Assembly: GCA_021323635.1 (NCBI GenBank) | Contig: JAJPKQ010000033.1 | Location: forward strand, 1-56,233 | Source: a bacterium | Lineage (GTDB): Bacteria > Actinomycetota > Thermoleophilia > Solirubrobacterales > Solirubrobacteraceae | Reading direction: 5' to 3' | Length of the DNA: 56,233 nt | Part shown: positions 17,267-24,550 of the stretch, piece after piece | Numbering within the stretch: the first letter of the stretch is position 1 | Layout: each line of letters opens with the position of its first letter | Position numbers and translations under genes: made by a program | Notes under the pieces: generated by a model | Told to the model about the DNA's origin: nothing | Database searches by the model: none | The model's input: the letters and a program-made list of their open reading frames with translations, nothing else

Positions 17267-17857
17267 GTGCGCTTCATCGCCGGCGCTGACGAGGCAGGAC
17301 GGGGCGCTCTGGCCGGGCCGCTGGTGGCGGCCGCCGTGCTGTTTGACTACCAGCGCCTTGAGGGGCAGGCGGAGCGCGCGCTGGCGGCGCTCGACGACTC
17401 CAAACGCCACGGCGCCCAGGCCCGCCAGGAGCTCTTTCCGGCGGTCCTCAGAGCGGCGGCTCGCGTCGCGGTGGTGACGCGCTCGGTGGCGGCAATCGAA
17501 AGCGAGGGCCTGCACGCGACCAACCTGGCAGCGCTCGCTGACGCGCTGACTGCGGTCTGCGCGGGAATCTCCGGCCCGCACCTCTGCCTGGTCGACGGCT
17601 TCGCGCTGCCCGCACTGGCGGCGCCCCAGCTGGCGGTGCGCGGCGGTGACCGCAGCAGCGCCGCGATAGCCGCCGCCTCGATCATCGCCAAGGTCACCCG
17701 TGACCGCGTCATGGAGTCCGCCGCAGGCGTGTTTCCGCACTGGGGCTTCGCGCAGCACGTCGGCTACTCGACGGCTGAGCATCGACAGGCGATCAGATGC
17801 CATGGAGTGAGCCCGCTGCACCGGCTTTCCTTCCGCTCGGCCGCCTTCGGCGGCTAG
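17267..17857 (+). CDS. rnhB: Ribonuclease HII
   Basis: Removes ribonucleotides from DNA. Seen: AGADEAGRGALAGPLVAAAVL with the catalytic Asp-Glu, LDDSKRHGAQAR, LVDGF and the SIIAKVTRDRVM stretch with the third acid. GTG 17267 gives 196 residues, but the upstream in-frame residues ERLFAFDRAQQ look conserved, so the real start may be the ATG at 17105 inside lepB; no other start codon lies between. It closes the rplS-lepB-rnhB group. Confidence 0.88.
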   Translation: MRFIAGADEAGRGALAGPLVAAAVLFDYQRLEGQAERALAALDDSKRHGAQARQELFPAVLRAAARVAVVTRSVAAIESEGLHATNLAALADALTAVCAGISGPHLCLVDGFALPALAAPQLAVRGGDRSSAAIAAASIIAKVTRDRVMESAAGVFPHWGFAQHVGYSTAEHRQAIRCHGVSPLHRLSFRSAAFGG

Positions 17858-17868
17858 CCGCCGAAGGC

Positions 17869-18250
17869 TCAGAGCGCTCCACTCGGGTGTCGAATTGTCG
17901 GCTGCCCCCGCGCTGGGTCGATCAGCACCCCCAGCAGATCGACGCGCAGCTCACGCGCAAAGGACTCGGACCGAGGAGGCCTCCGGGCAGGTCGGCTCAC
18001 AGCCAGCCGGCGCAGGCGCAGACGCCGGCGGCTGCTTGGGCGCGCGAGCGCGACGGCGCAGAGCCGGCGCGACTTCACCTCGATGAAGACGAGCGCCGCC
18101 CGCTCGCGGGCGATCAGGTCGATCTCGCTCGCGCGTGCGCACGTTGCGCGCCAAGATCGTCATTCCGGCCCGGCGCAGGTGCTCGTCGGCCGGCGCCTCG
18201 CCGCGGCGCCCGAGCGCGATGTGCCCGCTGCTGGCATGATCGGCGCTCAT
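17869..18250 (-). pseudogene. YraN/UPF0102 endonuclease-like gene, frameshifted
   Basis: The N-terminal part reads IALGRRGE...DEHLRRAGMTILARNVRTR in the frame starting at ATG 18250. The next conserved part, EIDLIARERAALVFIEVKS, is in another frame that runs to the stop at 17869. The junction near 18124-18132 has four bases where the family normally has the six of two codons, so two bases appear lost. Its place after rnhB is the usual one for yraN. A sequencing error or programmed shift cannot be excluded. Its start codon overlaps that of thiD on the opposite strand. Confidence 0.7.
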
Positions 18251-19154
18251 GGCAGGATCATCGCAGGCGCCCCCCGTCGCGCTCTCGATCGCCGGTCTGG
18301 ACCCCAGCGGCGGCGCGGGCGTGCTGGCGGACATCAAGGCCTTCTCGCGCTGCTCTGTCTATGGCGCCTGCGCGCTGACGGCGGTGACTGTGCAGAACAC
18401 GGTGGCGGTGCGCTGCATCAGGCCGCTTGCGCCCGCGCTGGTGCGCGCTCAGGCGGAGGCGGTGATCGAAGATCTCGCGCCCGCCGCGATCAAGATCGGG
18501 ATGCTCGCAAGCGCCCCGATCGCGCGCACCGTCGGGCAGCTGCTTGCGCAGCTGCCCGCAGATGTGGCGGTGGTGGTGGACCCGGTGCTGCGGTCAAGCA
18601 GCGGCACCCGCCTGCTCAGCTCCGCGGGCCTCAGGGCGCTGATAGAGGAGATCCTGCCGCGTGCCACCGTCATCACCCCCAACCACGCCGAGGCGCGGGC
18701 GCTGCTGCAGGCGGCGCACGGCGCCGCCGTCGCCGAGCAGGGCTCCCCGCAGGCCCTGCTTGAGGCCCTGCTTGCGCTGGGCCCTGCCGCCGTCGTCCTG
18801 ACCGGCGGCGACCTCGCAGCGCAGGGCGCGCCCGCCGGGCGGGTTCACGATCACTTTCTCAGCGCCGAGCCGGGAGCGAGGATGGTCACGCTCAGCGGGG
18901 CGCGCCGGCAGCCGGCCTCCGGCCACGGCTCCGGCTGCACCCATTCGGCGCTGATCGCCGCCCAGCTTGCCGCCGGCAGCCAGCCGCTTGCAGCGGCGCG
19001 GCGAGCGCGCGCGGCAAGCGCCGCCGCGATCGCTGCGGGCGCGCGTGCTGCGCTTGGCAGGGGTGCGCCGCCGGTCGACGTGCTGGGCCTCGTCCGCCGC
19101 CGTGGCGGGGCGGCGGCAGCTAAACTGCCAGGCGATGCGTTTCCTGCGCCTTGA
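18249..19154 (+). CDS. thiD: Hydroxymethylpyrimidine / phosphomethylpyrimidine kinase
   Basis: Ribokinase-fold enzyme that phosphorylates HMP and HMP-P in thiamine synthesis. 301 residues with SIAGLDPSGGAGVLADIKAF at the N-terminus, VDPVLRSSSGTRL, ITPNHAEARALL, and GHGSGCTHSALIAAQLA with the anion hole and catalytic region. The C-terminal 40 residues are not conserved. No thiE or TPP riboswitch is nearby. ATG 18249 lies in a CATG shared with the opposing yraN start. Confidence 0.9.
   Translation: MAGSSQAPPVALSIAGLDPSGGAGVLADIKAFSRCSVYGACALTAVTVQNTVAVRCIRPLAPALVRAQAEAVIEDLAPAAIKIGMLASAPIARTVGQLLAQLPADVAVVVDPVLRSSSGTRLLSSAGLRALIEEILPRATVITPNHAEARALLQAAHGAAVAEQGSPQALLEALLALGPAAVVLTGGDLAAQGAPAGRVHDHFLSAEPGARMVTLSGARRQPASGHGSGCTHSALIAAQLAAGSQPLAAARRARAASAAAIAAGARAALGRGAPPVDVLGLVRRRGGAAAAKLPGDAFPAP
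19121..19126 (+). promoter_or_regulatory. -10 TAAACT for the 19135 gene, inside thiD
   Basis: TAAACT ends 8 nt before ATG 19135 and lies within the thiD coding region. It decides the start of the small downstream gene. Confidence 0.5.
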
Positions 19155-19383
19155 GCCCGGCCATGGCGAGATCCTCTTGGCTGAGGGTGACCCGCAGGTG
19201 GAGCGCGAGCAGGAGGCGCTCGTGGCGGAGTTTCGCCGTCAGCTCGACCTGGGAATGGCTGCGGCGGTGCCGCTGCAGGCGCCCGCCGGCCGGCGGGCGG
19301 CGGAGCTGGTCAAGAGCTTCGACGAGGTGCCCCGCGACGCCGAGCGGGTGATCTTCTTCCCGCGCGCCGCCGGTGGCCGCTGA
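19135..19383 (+). CDS. Hypothetical protein, 82 residues
   Basis: MRFLRLEPGHGEILLAEGDP is followed by a predicted helix (VEREQEALVAEFRRQLDLGM) and a strand-like end, DAERVIFFPRA. No membrane segment or cysteine. ATG 19135 overlaps the end of thiD by 20 nt and is supported by a hexamer 8 nt upstream. It precedes another unknown gene by 8 nt, with which it may form an operon. I do not recognise the family. Confidence 0.6.
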   Translation: MRFLRLEPGHGEILLAEGDPQVEREQEALVAEFRRQLDLGMAAAVPLQAPAGRRAAELVKSFDEVPRDAERVIFFPRAAGGR

Positions 19384-19391
19384 GGTCGCCG

Positions 19392-20006
19392 ATGCTGCTT
19401 GCGCTCGGTGCCTGCGCGCTCGTGGCGCTCGCCCTTTGCGTTGAGCTTCTTGCTGAGCCCCTGCAAGGCGCTCTTGCACGCGGGCGCGCAGCGCTGGGGG
19501 GCGGCGATCGCTCCGCGGCGGCGCCCTTTGATCCCGGCCGCGAGCTGCGCGCCGAGCGCCGTGCCCGCGCCCTGCTGCGCTCCTGTGTGAACCGTGAGGA
19601 GTGGGAGATGTTCTGCGAGCTTGGCTTCATCCGCGTCTGGGGCGCCAATGTCGGCGAGCGGGCGGAGCAGGGCGCCGCCTACGCCTACCTGATCTATCCG
19701 CACAAGCCGGTGGTCGGCTACCTGGTGGGCAGCGGCGAGGTGATCGGCGAGTACTGCGTGAGCTTCCCGCGCGAGCACCTCGGCAGCGAAGGGCGCCTGC
19801 CCGATGCCGACGATGTGCTTGCCAAGTGGATGCTGCTGACCGGCGATGAGCAGGCGCTGCTTGCGACCGCAAACGTCCATCTGCCCGGCCGTCAGATCGA
19901 TCCGCAGCGTCTGCGTGCGGACCTGCTGCGCCTGGAGCGCTTCGAGCGCCGCCACCGCGCCCACGCGAGCGCAGGGCGGGGGGCGGCAGGACCTCAGCGC
20001 CGGTAG
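19392..20006 (+). CDS. Hypothetical membrane-anchored protein
   Basis: 204 residues. The N-terminus (MLLALGACALVALALCVELLAEPL) is a probable membrane anchor or signal peptide. The body contains NREEWEMFCELGFIRVWG and AYLIYPHKPVVGYLVGSGEVIGEYCVSFPRE, which looks like a compact conserved domain, then DADDVLAKWMLLTGDEQALLATANVHLPGRQ. The C-terminus is basic and disordered. The TAG stop doubles as the start of the ilvD -10. Function not recognised. Confidence 0.65.
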   Translation: MLLALGACALVALALCVELLAEPLQGALARGRAALGGGDRSAAAPFDPGRELRAERRARALLRSCVNREEWEMFCELGFIRVWGANVGERAEQGAAYAYLIYPHKPVVGYLVGSGEVIGEYCVSFPREHLGSEGRLPDADDVLAKWMLLTGDEQALLATANVHLPGRQIDPQRLRADLLRLERFERRHRAHASAGRGAAGPQRR

Positions 20007-20009
20007 TCT
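20004..20009 (+). promoter_or_regulatory. -10 TAGTCT for ilvD, using the upstream stop codon
   Basis: TAGTCT begins with the TAG stop of the preceding gene and ends 9 nt before the GTG start of ilvD. Confidence 0.5.
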
Positions 20010-20018
20010 TCAGCGGCA

Positions 20019-21707
20019 GTGACCGCGGAGCGCTTTGACGTCAAGCACAAGAGCAGAGCCCTCACGGAGGGGCCTCAGCGCGCCCCTGCGCGCGCCTATC
20101 TGCACGGGATCGGCTACTCGCGTGAGGATCTGGAGAAGCCGATCGTGGGCGTCGCGCACTCCTTCACCGAGACGATGCCCTGCAACTTCAACAACCGTGT
20201 GCTGGCGGCAAAGGTCAAGCAGGGCATTCGCGCGGCGGGCGGCACGCCGATGGAGTGCAACACGATCGCGATCTCCGACGGGATCACGATGGGCACCCCC
20301 GGGATGCGTGCCTCGCTAGTCTCGCGCGAGCTGATCGCAGACTCGATCGAGCTTGTCGCAAGCGCTCACTGCTTCGATGCGCTGGTGGCGATCTCCGGGT
20401 GCGACAAGACCATTCCGGGCACGGTGATGGCGATCGCGCGGCTGAACATCCCCGCGGTGATGCTCTACGGCGGGTCGATCAGGCCTGGCTGCTTCAAGGG
20501 CGAGGAGGTGACGATCCAGCAGGTGTTCGAGGCGGTCGGCGCGTTTGCTGCGGGCAGGATCGACGAAGCGGAGCTGCACTCCCTCGAGGAGGTCGCCTCT
20601 CCGGGCGCAGGCGCCTGCGGCGGCCAGTTCACCGCCAACACGATGGCGATGGCCTTCGAGCTGCTGGGGATCTCCGCCGTCGGATCGGCGATGGTGCCGG
20701 CCGAGGACGGGCGCAAGCTGGAGGTGGCGCACGAGGTGGGCGAGCTGGTGATGTCCGTGCTGCGCGATGGCCTGCTGCCGAGCGCGGTGATAACCAAAGC
20801 GGCGCTGGAAAACGCGATCGCCGCGGTCGCCATGAGCGGCGGCTCGACGAACGCGATACTGCACCTGCTGGCGGTGGCCAAGGAGGCCGGAGTGCAGCTT
20901 GAGATCGACGAGTTCGACCGCATCTCCGAGGCGACGCCGCTGCTCTGCGATCTGCAGCCGGGCGGGCGCTTCGTCGCAACGGACCTCTATGCCGCGGGCG
21001 GCGTGCCGCTGGTGATGCGGCGCCTGCAGGAAGCGGGGCTGCTCAAGGAGCAGGCGCTGACGGTCTCGGGCGGGACGATCGGGGAGCACGCCGCGCGCGC
21101 CAGCGAGACGCCGGGCCAAGAGGTCGTGCGCCCGCTCTCCGCGCCGCTCGCGAAGACGGGAGGCTTTGCGATCCTGCACGGCAACGTCGCTCCGGAAGGG
21201 TGCGTGGTCAAGCTTGCCGGACACTCTCGTCGCCGCCATGTCGGGCCCGCGCGCGTCTTCGAGGGCGAGGAGGCGGCGATGGCGGCGGTGCTCGCCAAGG
21301 AGGTTCGCGCGGGCGAGGTGGTCGTGATCCGCGCGGAGGGGCCCGCGGGGGGGCCGGGAATGCGCGAGATGCTTGCCGTCACCGCCGCCATCGTGGGCGA
21401 GGGCCTGGGTGAAGAGGTTGCGCTGATCACCGACGGGCGCTTCTCGGGGGCCACGCACGGCCTGATGGCCGCGCACATCGCCCCTGAGGCCGCCCGCGGC
21501 GGACCGATCGGGGCGCTGCACGACGGCGATGAGATCACGATCGACGTCGACGCGCGGCGGATCGACGTTGCGCTCTCCGAGCAGGAGATCGCAGCGCGGC
21601 TTGCCGCCTATCAGCCGCCTCGCCCCGACCCCGCAACGCTGCCGGTGGCGATCGCAAAGTACGCTCGCCAGGTCGGCTCGGCTGCCGAGGGCGCCCTCAC
21701 GCACTGA
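20019..21707 (+). CDS. ilvD: Dihydroxy-acid dehydratase
   Basis: Iron-sulfur enzyme that dehydrates dihydroxy acids to the keto acids of valine, leucine and isoleucine. 562 residues, normal length. Cluster cysteines lie in [27 protein letters not shown] and [17 protein letters not shown]. Other family motifs: [42 protein letters not shown] start. It overlaps the convergent hydrolase by 11 nt at the 3' end, so no terminator separates them. Confidence 0.96.
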   Translation: MTAERFDVKHKSRALTEGPQRAPARAYLHGIGYSREDLEKPIVGVAHSFTETMPCNFNNRVLAAKVKQGIRAAGGTPMECNTIAISDGITMGTPGMRASLVSRELIADSIELVASAHCFDALVAISGCDKTIPGTVMAIARLNIPAVMLYGGSIRPGCFKGEEVTIQQVFEAVGAFAAGRIDEAELHSLEEVASPGAGACGGQFTANTMAMAFELLGISAVGSAMVPAEDGRKLEVAHEVGELVMSVLRDGLLPSAVITKAALENAIAAVAMSGGSTNAILHLLAVAKEAGVQLEIDEFDRISEATPLLCDLQPGGRFVATDLYAAGGVPLVMRRLQEAGLLKEQALTVSGGTIGEHAARASETPGQEVVRPLSAPLAKTGGFAILHGNVAPEGCVVKLAGHSRRRHVGPARVFEGEEAAMAAVLAKEVRAGEVVVIRAEGPAGGPGMREMLAVTAAIVGEGLGEEVALITDGRFSGATHGLMAAHIAPEAARGGPIGALHDGDEITIDVDARRIDVALSEQEIAARLAAYQPPRPDPATLPVAIAKYARQVGSAAEGALTH

Positions 21708-22596
21708 GCGCCCGGCCGAGCAACGCCCGCTCCGAATGCTCTTCGAGCAGCGCGTTGACGCGCTCGGGCGCCTCGAGCATCGCGACATGCCCGACCTCGG
21801 GCAGGATCACCTTGTGCGGATCGGCAAGCTCGGCCGCAAAGCGCTCGGCGAAGCGGACGGGGAGCACACGATCGCGCTCGCCCCAGATCAGCAGGGCTGG
21901 CGCGCTGATCGCCTGCAGGCGTCCCGCCAGCGAGTGGCGCATGAGGCTGTCGAGGGCGGGCGCCAGGCCGGGCTTTCCCATCCCCCGCAGCTGCTCGGCG
22001 GCAAGACGGCCGTCGATGCGCTCCGGATGGGCGGCGACCGTGCCCATCAGCCGCGCGCGCAGGCGCGGTCGCCTGGCGACCTGCTCAGCGTGGGCGCCGA
22101 TCCAGCCGCCGGCCAGGTCAACTGCTCCCGCAAGCGGTCGCAGCAGCCGCAGGCGCCCGGCAAGGTGCTCGAGCGGAAAGCCGGCGGGCGAGATCAGCGC
22201 CAGCGAGACGACGCGCTCAGGCGCAGCGAGCGCCAGCTCGCAGGCCAGCAGCCCGCCCATCGAGTTGCCGACCACCTCGACCTGCTCCAGCGCAAGGGAG
22301 TCGAGCAGCTCGATCAGCGCGCGCGTGTAGAGGCGCATCGTGATCGGCTCGGTGCGGGGCGCAGGCGAGCTGCCGAAGCCGGGCAGATCGAGCGCCAGCA
22401 CACGCCGGCGCGCGGCAAGAACGGGCAGCTGCTCCAGCCAGTTTGCCCAGCAGCCGCCCAGGCCGTGAATGAAGAGCATCGGCGCGCGCTGCTCGGAGGC
22501 TGCCGCAAGCGAGACCGTGTTCAGCTGCCCGGAGGCGGTGGCGATGTAGCGCTGATGCGCGGACCAGTCGATCTGCAGCCAGGGTGGCTCGGGCAC
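21697..22596 (-). CDS. Alpha/beta hydrolase
   Basis: 299 residues with the full catalytic set: oxyanion motif HGLGG near residue 45, nucleophile elbow GNSMGG (about 109-114), acid in WGERDRVLP and histidine in [15 protein letters not shown]. It resembles small-molecule esterases, epoxide hydrolases and MhpC-type enzymes; the substrate cannot be told. GTG start at 22596, 8 nt after TAGAGT. Its 3' end overlaps ilvD on the other strand. Confidence 0.85.
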   Translation of the reverse strand: MPEPPWLQIDWSAHQRYIATASGQLNTVSLAAASEQRAPMLFIHGLGGCWANWLEQLPVLAARRRVLALDLPGFGSSPAPRTEPITMRLYTRALIELLDSLALEQVEVVGNSMGGLLACELALAAPERVVSLALISPAGFPLEHLAGRLRLLRPLAGAVDLAGGWIGAHAEQVARRPRLRARLMGTVAAHPERIDGRLAAEQLRGMGKPGLAPALDSLMRHSLAGRLQAISAPALLIWGERDRVLPVRFAERFAAELADPHKVILPEVGHVAMLEAPERVNALLEEHSERALLGRALSA

Positions 22597-22603
22597 GGGC
22601 AGG

Positions 22604-22610
22604 TACTCTA
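22604..22610. promoter_or_regulatory. Overlapping divergent -10 elements
   Basis: TACTCTA reads TACTCT on plus (toward xerC/D, ATG 26 nt on) and TAGAGT on minus (ending 8 nt before the hydrolase GTG). A single AT-containing site could therefore serve both genes, so polymerase binding would be mutually exclusive. Confidence 0.4.
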
Positions 22611-22635
22611 GGCCCCCGCGCCGAAGCGTGAGGCG

Positions 22636-23622
22636 ATGGCAGGCGGCGAGAGCGAAGCGAGGCTGAGCGCGGCCCGGCGCGCGGAGGTCACGGCAGGCTG
22701 GTCGCAGGCGCTTGACCGGCTGGCGGCCGACCTAAGACGTTCGGGCGCCGCCGCGGCAACGCTTGCCGCATACGGGCGCGACTGCGCTCAGCTTGCCGCG
22801 TGGGCGAGCGCGCGCGGCATCGGCCCGGACGCGATGCAGCCGCGGACGCTGCGCCGCTACGTCGCTGAGCTTGCCGAGGCGCGGATGGCGCCGAGCACGC
22901 GCGCGCGCAAGCTCTCGGCGCTGCGCGCGCTCTTTGAGAGCATGCGGGGTGCCGGCCAGATTGCGGCCAACCCGGCGGCGCTGCTGATGAGCCCCAAGCG
23001 CGGGCGCACGCTGCCCAAGCTGCTGAGCGCGCCCGAGCTCAGGCGCCTGCTTGAGTCGATACCGACTGCAAGCGCCCTGGAGCTGCGCGACCGCGCGCTC
23101 TTCGAGCTTGCCTACGGCGCCGGGCTGCGCGCCGCGGAGCTGACGACGCTGACGCTCGCCGCGCTCGACTTCGACCGCGAGCAGCTGCGCGTGGAGGGCA
23201 AGGGGGCACGCACACGCCTGGTGCCGATCGGCGAGCACGCCTCCTTCTGGCTGCGCGAGTACCTTGTCAGGGGGCGCCCGGCGCTTGCTCGCAGCGCGCC
23301 TGGGGGGGCATCCGGCGGCGCACGGCGCGGGGGGGCGCAGGACTCGCAGCCGCTGTTTCTATCCCGCTTCGGCGCGGCGCTTTCCACCAGCGACATCCGT
23401 CGCCGGCTGGCGCTGTGGCTCACGCGCGCAGGCCTTGCCGGCGCCGGCACCCCGCACGCCCTGCGCCACAGCTTCGCCACGCACCTGCTCGACGGCGGCG
23501 CGGACCTGCGCAGCATCCAAACGCTGCTCGGACACCGCTCGATATCGACCACGCAGGTCTATACCCATGTCAGCGCCGCAGGGCTTAGGCATGCCTATAA
23601 CAGAAGCCACCCGCGCGCCTGA
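22636..23622 (+). CDS. Tyrosine recombinase XerC/XerD
   Basis: Resolves chromosome dimers at dif with a partner recombinase. 328 residues: N-terminal SAM-like core-binding domain (about 25-115), then catalytic domain with Arg in GAGLRAAELTTL, Lys in EGKGARTRLVPI, HALRHSFATHLL, LLGHRSISTTQVYTHV and the nucleophilic tyrosine in the last. A Gly/Arg-rich loop (ALARSAPGGASGGARRGG) interrupts the catalytic domain. No phage or transposon genes adjoin it, so a housekeeping role is likely; XerC and XerD cannot be told apart here. Confidence 0.88.
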   Translation: MAGGESEARLSAARRAEVTAGWSQALDRLAADLRRSGAAAATLAAYGRDCAQLAAWASARGIGPDAMQPRTLRRYVAELAEARMAPSTRARKLSALRALFESMRGAGQIAANPAALLMSPKRGRTLPKLLSAPELRRLLESIPTASALELRDRALFELAYGAGLRAAELTTLTLAALDFDREQLRVEGKGARTRLVPIGEHASFWLREYLVRGRPALARSAPGGASGGARRGGAQDSQPLFLSRFGAALSTSDIRRRLALWLTRAGLAGAGTPHALRHSFATHLLDGGADLRSIQTLLGHRSISTTQVYTHVSAAGLRHAYNRSHPRA

Positions 23623-23658
23623 GCGCAGGTGCGCCTCCGGAATGTGGGCGGATGCGCA

Positions 23659-23664
23659 TAAACT
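23659..23664 (+). promoter_or_regulatory. Candidate whiG promoter, -10 TAAACT
   Basis: TAAACT in the 136-nt gap after the recombinase gene would give a leader of about 88 nt. No GCCGATAA box for autoregulation by a sigma-28 type factor was seen. Confidence 0.35.
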
Positions 23665-23758
23665 GGTTGAGGTACTGAGAAGGCTGCCGCAATGCGCGAT
23701 GCGTCGCAGTGGCGCTGATGCGGGCGGAACGGCGGCGGATGAGCGATAGGAGCGGACC

Positions 23759-24544
23759 CTGGAGACGACGAACGTCAAAGCAATCGAGCTACGCGATCTC
23801 TGGCGCCGGTTCAAGGGCGATGGCGACCTCAAGGCACGCGATCGGCTGGTGCTCGCCTACTCGCCGCTGGTCAAGTACGTCGCCGGGCGGATCGCCGCGA
23901 GCCTGCCGCCGCACGTCGATGAAGCGGACCTCATCTCCTACGGCCTGAGCGGGCTGATCTCGGCGATCGAACGCTTCGACCCGGGGCGGGAGATCAAGTT
24001 CGAGACCTACGCGATCACGCGCATCAAGGGCGCGGTCATCGATGAGCTGCGCGCGCTCGACTGGGTGCCTCGGAGCGTGCGCACGCGCGCGCGCGAGATC
24101 GAGCGTGCCAACGCGCGCCTTGAGAACCGCCTGCAGCGCGCGCCCACCGATCAGGAGCTCGCCCTCGAGCTCGGCATCTCGCCCGCCGAGCTGCAGGAGT
24201 CGCTGCTGTCGATCTCGCACTCCTCGCTGGCGGCGCTCGACGAGCTCTGGAACGTCTCCGACGCCAGCGGCGACCAGGTCTCGCTGCTGGACACGCTCGA
24301 GGACCCGGGCGCGCCCGACCCCGCCAAGGCGCTCGACCTGGGCGACCTCAAGGATCGCATGGCCGACGCGATCGCGCGGCTGCCCGAGCGTGAGAAGCTC
24401 GTGATCGGGCTCTACTATTACGAGAACCTGACCCTGCGCGAGATCGGAGAGGTGCTGGGCGTGACTGAGTCGCGCGTCTCACAGCTGCATACGAAGGCGG
24501 TGCTGCGTCTGCGCTCCCGCCTGCAGGGCGAGTCGCTGGAGTAG
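23759..24544 (+). CDS. RNA polymerase sigma factor, WhiG/FliA (sigma-28) family, CTG start proposed
   Basis: 261 residues. Region 2 SPLVKYVAGRIAA...DLISYGLSGLISAIERFDPGREIKFETYAITRIKGAVIDELR is the WhiG/SigD hallmark; region 4 ends NLTLREIGEVLGVTESRVSQLHTKAVLRLR. The common start GTG 23849 would cut off ELRDLWRRFKGDGDLKARDRL, which is conserved in the family. Upstream, the frame closes at TAG 23747 and the only start-like codon is CTG 23759, 6 nt after a perfect AGGAG (23748-23752). WhiG controls sporulation in Streptomyces and FliA controls flagella elsewhere; the target regulon is not visible. EF-G2 follows by 6 nt. Confidence 0.88.
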   Translation: METTNVKAIELRDLWRRFKGDGDLKARDRLVLAYSPLVKYVAGRIAASLPPHVDEADLISYGLSGLISAIERFDPGREIKFETYAITRIKGAVIDELRALDWVPRSVRTRAREIERANARLENRLQRAPTDQELALELGISPAELQESLLSISHSSLAALDELWNVSDASGDQVSLLDTLEDPGAPDPAKALDLGDLKDRMADAIARLPEREKLVIGLYYYENLTLREIGEVLGVTESRVSQLHTKAVLRLRSRLQGESLE

Positions 24545-24550
24545 GCGGCG

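Noticed and set aside
22636-23622. Tyrosine recombinase as evidence of an integrated element
   Set aside because: No phage genes, att repeats or tRNA next to it, and it looks like housekeeping XerC/D.
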